From Opitutaceae bacterium (GTDB lineage: Bacteria; Verrucomicrobiota; Verrucomicrobiia; Opitutales; Opitutaceae), in the NCBI GenBank assembly GCA_027485815.1, contig JAIXQE010000216.1:1-59760 (forward strand): a DNA stretch of 59,760 bases. The letters are read 5' to 3'. The position numbers and the translations under genes were made by a program. Positions 55,132 to 59,760 of this stretch are shown piece after piece. The notes under the pieces were generated by a model, which was not told the DNA's origin, did not search any database, and saw only the letters and a list, made by a program, of their open reading frames with translations. Every line of letters starts with the position of its first letter. Within the stretch, counting starts at the first letter, position 1.

Positions 55132-56400
55132 TTAGTGACGGAGGCGCACGTGGGGCTGCTCGCCGTAATGGATATCGCACCAGTCGCCGTCCGCGAGGAT
55201 GGAAAGGCGCGCCGCCTCCACCACCAGCTCATTGTCGGCGGAATTCGCGGGCGTCGCCAGCAGGCCGGCCTGGTCAATCTCGCGGATGATGCCGCGGCGG
55301 CGCTCCAAGGCGGCGCCGGCTTCCATCCCGGAGGTCTCCCCTTCCAGCCGCCGCATCGCGTCGAGGTGGGCGGCCACGGACTCGAACCCATACCCCGCCG
55401 GACGGTACCCCGGCCCCGTCCACGGGACCAACCGGTAGAAGTCCGGACTGCAGTAATTGTAACGCGAGCCGCCGCAGCCGATGTTGTCCAGGTAGGAGTG
55501 GCGCACGCCGCGGTCCTGATCGTTGTGCTGGATCATCCCGCCCCGGTCCTTGCCCTCGCAGTACATCAGCAGGCCCTGGTCATTGCTGCCCGCCGCGTCA
55601 TCGGGATACCCGAGGCCGTCGATCACGGACAGGATCGCCCCGTTCTCGTAGCGGACGCGCCCGTTGGCCCACATATACCCCTCGTTCCCATTGGGGAACT
55701 TGCCCTTCACGCCGCTCACCGAAACGCCCACCGGACGCAGGCCGGTGATGAACTGCACCAGGTCGAAGTAGTGGCAGCCCACATACACGAACGGGTCGGT
55801 CTGGTCGGTGGTGAACCAGTTCTGGAAATTGGAGCGGCGGTAGTAATAGGGCTCGATCATCCGCGCCTCGCCGATGCGGAACTCCCCGAAGTGCCCAAGG
55901 CCGTACTGCCGCCGGGCCATCAGCGCGCGGGTGTCGAGGCGCTTGTGGTATTCGACGCCCACGAACAGCCCCCGCTCCCGAGCGAAGCGCTCGATCGCGA
56001 CCGCCTGCTGATGCTGCAGGACCAGCGGCTTCACGCAGAGCACGTGCTGGTCGCGCCGCAACGCCTCCATCACCATCTCGAAGTGCAGCTGGTCCGGCGT
56101 CGCGATGATCACCGCCTGCCGCGGGCGCGCGTCAGCGAGCAGCTTCCGGTACAGGTCCGGCTGCCGTTCCGACTCCGGCGCCATCGGGTCGGGGTACGCC
56201 TCGAAATCCTGCCCCGGAAAGGCCGCCTTCAGGTCCGCACCCTCCTTGAGGGCGCGGATGCGGGCCGAGCTCTGCGCACAGACCCGGATCCGGGCGACCG
56301 CACCCAGGCGCTGGAGATGGTAGACCGAGGGGAGGATCAGATCGTAGGTGATCATCCCCCCGCCGATGATGAGGACGTCGAGGGCGGGTTTGGGCGGCAT
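55132..56400 (-). CDS. Gfo/Idh/MocA family oxidoreductase
   Basis: A 422-residue NAD(P)-dependent oxidoreductase with no signal peptide. The Rossmann start is VLIIGGGMITYDLILP. The family's usual EKP around the catalytic lysine is changed to VKP (HVLCVKPLVLQ, K124), keeping the lysine but losing the acidic neighbour; the second motif is GCHYFDLVQF. The gene lies 5 bp upstream of the aminotransferase and 53 bp downstream of the LacI-type gene, all on the minus strand, so an operon is likely. The enzyme could oxidise a hydroxyl to a keto group that the aminotransferase then converts to an amine. Confidence 0.88.
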   Translation of the reverse strand: MPPKPALDVLIIGGGMITYDLILPSVYHLQRLGAVARIRVCAQSSARIRALKEGADLKAAFPGQDFEAYPDPMAPESERQPDLYRKLLADARPRQAVIIATPDQLHFEMVMEALRRDQHVLCVKPLVLQHQQAVAIERFARERGLFVGVEYHKRLDTRALMARRQYGLGHFGEFRIGEARMIEPYYYRRSNFQNWFTTDQTDPFVYVGCHYFDLVQFITGLRPVGVSVSGVKGKFPNGNEGYMWANGRVRYENGAILSVIDGLGYPDDAAGSNDQGLLMYCEGKDRGGMIQHNDQDRGVRHSYLDNIGCGGSRYNYCSPDFYRLVPWTGPGYRPAGYGFESVAAHLDAMRRLEGETSGMEAGAALERRRGIIREIDQAGLLATPANSADNELVVEAARLSILADGDWCDIHYGEQPHVRLRH

Positions 56401-56453
56401 GACGAGGAGGGAGAACGGGGTGGAGGAACGCGGGAGGCGAGCGGGAAGCGATT

Positions 56454-57455
56454 TCAGGCGGATTCCCGCACGATGAGCTCACCCGGGAGCAGGACGTGGG
56501 GGGCGTCCCCCGGGGGGAGGCGGTCGGCCCCGGCCACCCAAGCGAAGGCGGTCCGGGCCAGCTCGCCCACCGGTTGCCGAATCGTGGTCAGGGCGGGCGT
56601 CAACGCGTCCGCCAGCGGCAGGTCATCGAAACCGGTCACCGCCATTCCGCCCGGAACGGACACCCCACCCTCCTGCAAGGCCCGTAACACGCCGATCGCG
56701 ATCGCATCGCCCGCGGCCAAGAGGGCCTCGGGCCGCTCGCCGCCCCGCCCCAGCAACTCGCGGGTTCCCCGCCAACCCGCCGCCACGCCGGCCTCGGGTC
56801 GCGTCACGCACCACTCCGGGCGCGCTTCCCAGCCGAGCTTGGCGGCCTGCTGCGCGAAGGCCCGCTGCCGCTCCTGGTGGGCCGGGAGGGCGTCCGCGAT
56901 GAACCCCACCCGGCGGATCCCGCGGCCGCCGAGATGCGCGAGCAGCGCCGCGATCCCGCGCGGGCCGTCCACCGCCACCGTCGCGTGCGTCGCGCCCGGG
57001 CTCGTCCCGATGCGCGCCACCGGCAGGCCCCGGGCGAGGAAGCCTTGCAGCCAATCTTCCCGCCCGCCGCTGCCCACGATGATCAATCCGCTGAGGCCGT
57101 GCTTCACCAGCGGGCGCAGCGCGTCGGCATCCTCCCGCCGCTGCTCGAACCCGGCCAGCACCAGCGTGTGATCCTCCCGGTGCGCCAAGCGCTGCAAGGC
57201 GCCGATGAGCGCGCCGAGAAACGGATCCTCAAAGTCGTAGACCACCACCCCCAGGGTCCGGCTCGGAACGCCCCGCAGGATCCGCGCCGTCGCGTTGGGC
57301 ACGTAGCCGAGGTCCGCGGCCGTCTGGCGAATCGAGGCCACCGTGGCCGCGGCCGCCCCGATCTCGTCCGCCTTCCCGCCCAGCACCCGGGAAACCAACG
57401 TCACCGACACCCCCAGCCGGGAGGCGATGTGCTTTTGGGTGATCGGGGGCGTCAC
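56454..57455 (-). CDS. LacI-family transcriptional regulator
   Basis: A 333-residue regulator when started at the GTG at 57455. The N-terminal helix-turn-helix (ITQKHIASRLGVSVTLVSRV) is followed by the hinge-like GYVPNATARILRGVPSRTLG and a periplasmic-binding-protein-like sensor domain (DGPRGIAALLAHLGGRGIRR, GGMAVTGFDDLPLADALTP). An ATG at 57530 would add 25 residues that do not match LacI proteins and would put the candidate operator at 57502-57519 inside the gene, so I prefer the GTG. It probably represses the oxidoreductase and aminotransferase, with a sugar as inducer. Confidence 0.9.
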   Translation of the reverse strand: MTPPITQKHIASRLGVSVTLVSRVLGGKADEIGAAAATVASIRQTAADLGYVPNATARILRGVPSRTLGVVVYDFEDPFLGALIGALQRLAHREDHTLVLAGFEQRREDADALRPLVKHGLSGLIIVGSGGREDWLQGFLARGLPVARIGTSPGATHATVAVDGPRGIAALLAHLGGRGIRRVGFIADALPAHQERQRAFAQQAAKLGWEARPEWCVTRPEAGVAAGWRGTRELLGRGGERPEALLAAGDAIAIGVLRALQEGGVSVPGGMAVTGFDDLPLADALTPALTTIRQPVGELARTAFAWVAGADRLPPGDAPHVLLPGELIVRESA

Positions 57456-57501
57456 GGCGGGGAACGGGCTCGGAAGCCACCGCACAGCCCCCGAGCGGTC
57501 A

Positions 57502-57519
57502 ATCTCAATCGTGTGAGAT
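57502..57519. promoter_or_regulatory. LacI-type operator candidate
   Basis: ATCTCAATCGTGTGAGAT is an 18-bp near-palindrome centred on CG; the two halves match at 7 of 9 positions, the shape of LacI-family operators. It lies 46 bp upstream of the GTG start of the LacI-type gene, suggesting autoregulation of the whole operon. Confidence 0.6.
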
Positions 57520-57544
57520 GAGGAGCCCATCGCCCCCGATGTGG

Positions 57545-57562
57545 CCGCGGCAGTTGCCGCGG
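57545..57562. promoter_or_regulatory. second palindrome upstream of the LacI-type gene
   Basis: CCGCGGCA (57545-57552) and TGCCGCGG (57555-57562) are exact inverted repeats with a 2-bp spacer. Its centre is 43 bp from the other palindrome. It may be an operator for another protein or a hairpin ending the upstream toxin gene; there is no T-run. Confidence 0.35.
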
Positions 57563-57642
57563 ATGCAGAGCGTTCCGCCGAGAGCCAAGCAGGATGGCGG
57601 GAATTGTCGTCCCGCCGACGAAGGTGCTTGCGGCCGCGAACT

Positions 57643-58056
57643 TCAGCGCCGCAGGAACGGGTTGATCACGCGCACGCCCCCGTAGTTTTGTCCGTCCGAC
57701 AAATCCTCGGAGAGGACTTCGCGGCAACCGCTGGCCCGCGCGGCTTCGATGATCGCCGCATCCCAATACGAGATGCCCCAGCGCTCCTTGGCCTCCAGCG
57801 CCGCGGTCACGACCTCGAGCGTGGTTTCCTGAATCCGGAAGCGGCGCCAGGTTTCGATGAACGCCACGGCCGCGGCGTGGGGCAGAGGATGGGAACGGCC
57901 GGAGCGCGTGGCTTGGACATAGAACTCCTGCAGGACCTGGACCGAGAGAACTAGATCCTTGTCCTGCAACCACGCGCGGGCGATCCCGGCTTTTTCCTGC
58001 TCTTCCGGCGCGCTGCTGACGCTGTAGAGCAGAAGGTTGGTGTCAGCGAACCGCAT
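57643..58056 (-). CDS. PIN-domain ribonuclease toxin (VapC-like)
   Basis: A 137-residue PIN-domain protein. Start MRFADTNLLLYS at 58056 puts D5 at the metal site; further acidic residues are in SVQVLQEFYVQA, GISYWDAAIIEA and VLSEDLSDGQNYG, matching the PIN pattern. The gene overlaps the end of the upstream antitoxin by 14 bp, a typical VapBC arrangement with translational coupling. It should be an Mg2+-dependent RNase held inactive by its partner. Confidence 0.9.
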   Translation of the reverse strand: MRFADTNLLLYSVSSAPEEQEKAGIARAWLQDKDLVLSVQVLQEFYVQATRSGRSHPLPHAAAVAFIETWRRFRIQETTLEVVTAALEAKERWGISYWDAAIIEAARASGCREVLSEDLSDGQNYGGVRVINPFLRR

Positions 58057-58297
58057 GCCGTTCGTGCAGTGCGTCGCGCGACAGGCGCTCGGCCGCCGAG
58101 AAAACCACGCCGTCTCGGTGCACTCGGCGGCGCAACTCATCCTCCTCGCGTTTCAAGCGGTCGAACTCCGTCTCCTCGCTGACCACCCGGGCCAAAAACT
58201 GCTTCACCAGCCCCGACACGGTCGATTTCCGCTCCGCGGCGCAGATGCGTGCCTTGTGGTACAGCTCGTCATCCACAGAAACTGTGATGTTCTTCAT
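58043..58297 (-). CDS. VapB-type ribbon-helix-helix antitoxin
   Basis: An 84-residue protein starting MKNITVSVDDELYHKARICA, the ribbon-helix-helix motif of CopG/VapB antitoxins with the N-terminal beta strand and the helix AAERKSTVSGLVKQFL. The charged tail (EFDRLKREEDELRRRVHRDG) would wrap the toxin. It comes first in the pair and overlaps the toxin start. Likely a DNA-binding autorepressor. Confidence 0.85.
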   Translation of the reverse strand: MKNITVSVDDELYHKARICAAERKSTVSGLVKQFLARVVSEETEFDRLKREEDELRRRVHRDGVVFSAAERLSRDALHERHAVR

Positions 58298-58600
58298 TTC
58301 CTCACAGTGTCGAACCACGCGCCGCGGTCAAGGCGCCGGGGATGAGACGGAAGGTGAGGCCGGCACCAGCAAACGGTTCACGTCCGGAATCCGGGCCCCC
58401 GCCCAAGCTCGCATGAGGCTGCGGCGCACCGTCCGCCCGTCGGTAAGCCGGGCTTGCGACTCCGGGAGCTCTGGGAGCGCAGATAGTGAAATCCCCTGAG
58501 CGCCTGCGCGGTAGACGACTTCGGCTGATTTAAACCGACGCCACGCTCGCCTTACGCACCTGCAGAGTGGACTCGGCGACGCTGGGCGCCGAGTGTCCTT
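58298..58600. other. gene-poor stretch with a coding-like open frame of unknown origin
   Basis: No complete gene. On the minus strand an in-frame open stretch (stop at 58328-58330, another stop at 58601-58603) translates to about 90 residues without a normal start, including GAQGISLSALPELPESQARL and RIPDVNRLLVPASPS. It could be a decayed gene fragment or chance. Confidence 0.35.
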
Positions 58601-58831
58601 TCAACCGGGTGGGCGGCATGGAGACTTCGGAATCTGTCGGACGATTACGGAGTGCCATATCCCTCCCCTTTTGGTCGGGACGCCGTCGGCCGCAAGCTCG
58701 GCGGCGATGTGGGCAAACGTGGCACCCGCGGCCCGTCGATCACTAATCCGAGCCAGAACCACCTGCTCCCCCTCGTTCGGCAAGAGATCCCGGCCGTGCG
58801 TCGCCAAGTCATACCCGAAGGGCACCCGACC
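58601..58831 (-). pseudogene. C-terminal remnant of a serine recombinase (Recombinase domain)
   Basis: On the minus strand residues GRVPFGYDLATHGRDLLPNE, GEQVVLARISDRRAAGATFA and HIAAELAADGVPTKRGGIWH match the DNA-binding Recombinase domain pattern (V-P-F-G-Y start, L-x-P-x-E, G-x-x-x-x-x-I-A, T-K-R-G-G-x-W). The N-terminal catalytic resolvase domain with its serine is missing: upstream of 58831 the frame loses similarity, and the protein stops at 58601. It is a truncated mobile-element enzyme, most likely inactive. Confidence 0.6.
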
Positions 58832-58998
58832 CGGAAGGGCGTGGTGACGTCGACGAGTCGCTGGCGGGTGGAGCTCCAGAAACGCGCGGTCCACCGCGGC
58901 GAATTTCGCCGTTGGAGGATGCGGAAATCTCGAGGCTGCACCCCTAGAATCCAGCAGGCCAAACGGCGATCGACAATCCGGCAGGTGTATTACCGGGA

Positions 58999-59020
58999 GT
59001 GGCAATTCTGTGGCACTCTT
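58999..59020 (+). repeat. direct repeat GTGGCAATTC(T)GTGGCACT, left copy
   Basis: GTGGCAATTCTGTGGCACTC is nearly repeated at 59147-59170 in the same orientation (one base missing after ATTC, two extra before CTT). The two copies flank the tRNA-Cys 3' fragment, like integrase arm-type sites around a core. Confidence 0.5.
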
Positions 59021-59042
59021 CCGTAACTCGTTGACTGGAAAT

Positions 59043-59070
59043 TGGAGGCGCGGGCCGGAATTGAACCGGC
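59043..59070 (-). other. tRNA-Cys 3'-end fragment (attachment-site core)
   Basis: On the minus strand the sequence is the T-arm (GCCGG, loop TTCAATT, CCGGC), the 3' acceptor strand CCGCGCC, a U discriminator and CCA. GCGCCTCCA with discriminator U is characteristic of tRNA-Cys. The 5' half and anticodon arm are absent. A truncated tRNA 3' end of this kind is what integration of a genomic island leaves as its second attachment site; it is not a functional tRNA. Confidence 0.7.
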
Positions 59071-59146
59071 GCAGGAAGAAGCTGCGCTAATGGGGTTGCA
59101 GGCAGTTGCGGACCGCTGCGTAGGGGTGTTTCGGGAAGCCTCCGCG

Positions 59147-59170
59147 GTGGCAATTCGTGGCACTACTCTT
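59147..59170 (+). repeat. direct repeat GTGGCAATTC(T)GTGGCACT, right copy
   Basis: GTGGCAATTCGTGGCACTAC is the partner of the repeat at 58999-59020, same orientation, 77 bp beyond the tRNA fragment. See that entry. Confidence 0.5.
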
Positions 59171-59532
59171 GGCTCCTTCCCTGCCCCGCCTCGCTCACGG
59201 CCCCGGCATACTTACCACTCTCACCACCTGGGCTCCACGGGGCTTCCCCGCCTTCGCTCGAGCTACTCCCGGACCTCCGGCATCCCGGAGCTCCGAAAGC
59301 CCGGGGTTCACCGCTACCCCGCGACAGATTGCCTTGGCCTGACGCATAGCGGTCCAAGGCAAACTCCCGGCAGACCTTGATCACTTCGGCGCTCGACGTT
59401 CCGCCTCCTCAACCCTCCAGCCCGGGCACTCGCCTACCGCGGTGGAGCGACAGAGCCGGCGTGCCTACCGTCGTCCAATGATCGTCACTCCATAGCCGCC
59501 CCACGTTCGTCCCCCACTCCACCCCAAGGCCC
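59171..59532. other. gene-free stretch at the right end
   Basis: About 360 bp of slightly lower GC without a credible gene or RNA. Nothing specific seen apart from the repeat and tRNA fragment just before it. The open frame crossing the tRNA fragment here reads like tRNA antisense translation and is rejected. Confidence 0.4.
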
Positions 59533-59760
59533 ATGCCCCGATCCAAGTCATCGTCTCCCAACACGGTATTCACGGTCCTCGAAGGAGGGACCCTGGTCGA
59601 AGTCGGATGCTTTCAGCCGCAAACCCGGGGCGAGAATCTCGGGATCGACCCGAAGTCGGTCCAGACTGCGGCGGATATGCTCGCGGCGGCGAGTGAGTCC
59701 TCGGAGATCCAGCAGCTACTGGAGGACGAACGGGCCAATCACGCGACCGATACCGAGGGC
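59533..59760 (+). CDS. unknown protein, 3' truncated by the window end
   Basis: From the ATG at 59533 the frame is open for 76 codons to the last base. It begins MPRSKSSSPNTVFTVLEGGT and continues VEVGCFQPQTRGENLGIDPK and AADMLAAASESSEIQQLLED. No signal peptide or membrane helix is visible; the later part is acidic and helical. I do not recognise a family. Because it lies to the right of the tRNA-Cys fragment, it may be the first gene of an integrated island that continues past the window. Confidence 0.55.
   Translation, partial: MPRSKSSSPNTVFTVLEGGTLVEVGCFQPQTRGENLGIDPKSVQTAADMLAAASESSEIQQLLEDERANHATDTEG

Noticed and set aside
58328-58400. Possible fragment of the signal recognition particle protein Ffh (RIPDVNRLL resembles its C-terminal DVNRLL motif)
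   Set aside because: Only a handful of residues match, and the surrounding open frame does not continue the similarity, so it could be chance.
59042-59380. 112-residue open frame starting MEARAGIEPAQ
   Set aside because: The first residues are a translation of the tRNA-Cys fragment's complementary strand, a well-known annotation artefact; the rest shows no protein-like pattern.

Overview
The window is high-GC chromosomal DNA (only a few short AT-rich intergenic patches) from what looks like a verrucomicrobial, probably Opitutaceae-like, free-living Gram-negative bacterium. I infer this from the content: several DUF1080 (3-keto-disaccharide hydrolase family) proteins, Tat-exported Gfo/Idh/MocA oxidoreductases, TonB-dependent receptors, a PVC-type heme-binding dehydrogenase with a C-terminal CxxCH module, a PEP-CTERM-like sorting signal, and a chlamydia-like ribonucleotide reductase (multi-ATP-cone NrdA, NrdB lacking the radical tyrosine). 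No taxonomic marker gene was compared, so this is an inference.

Layout. 1-4.3 kb: 3' part of a CNNM/CorC-type membrane protein, htpG, a DUF1080 protein and a DUF2062 membrane protein. 4.6-8.3 kb: a tight exported sugar operon (double-DUF1080 protein, Tat TIM-barrel isomerase/epimerase, Tat Gfo/Idh oxidoreductase) closed by a clear terminator. 8.3-14.6 kb: a membrane/spermidine-synthase-like fusion, a small periplasmic coiled-coil protein, and a 1149-residue secreted protein that seems to be a fusion across an internal sorting signal. 14.9-19.4 kb: nrdA and nrdB. 19.9-27 kb: an Oar-like TonB receptor, a membrane TPR protein and recQ. 27.1-41.8 kb: a long same-strand run for sugar use (cupin, isomerase, cytosolic Gfo/Idh, ThuA, DUF1080, two TonB receptors, heme-binding dehydrogenase). 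42-48 kb: tRNA-Arg(CCG), glnS, a DJ-1/PfpI protein, thrH, a VapBC-type pair, an unusual palindromic repeat element, gltX. 48.1-53.6 kb: an AsmA-like giant, a small hypothetical protein, a DUF374 acyltransferase and a CBM20-like protein. 53.7-57.5 kb: a LacI regulator with a candidate operator, a Gfo/Idh oxidoreductase and a class III aminotransferase. 57.6 kb to the end: a second VapBC-type pair, a serine-recombinase remnant, a tRNA-Cys 3'-end fragment flanked by direct repeats (an attachment-site signature), and the start of an unknown gene that leaves the window.

How it fits together: outer-membrane receptors would import glycosides. Exported oxidoreductases and DUF1080 enzymes could oxidise and cleave them through 3-keto intermediates, and the isomerases and cytosolic oxidoreductases would process the products. 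The LacI/Gfo-Idh/aminotransferase group could instead interconvert keto and amino sugars. The most noteworthy observations are the leucine at the NrdB radical position, the internal PEP-CTERM-like signal, the six-unit 11-bp palindromic element at 46313-46425, the operator that changes the LacI start, and the tRNA-Cys attachment-site arrangement at the right edge.
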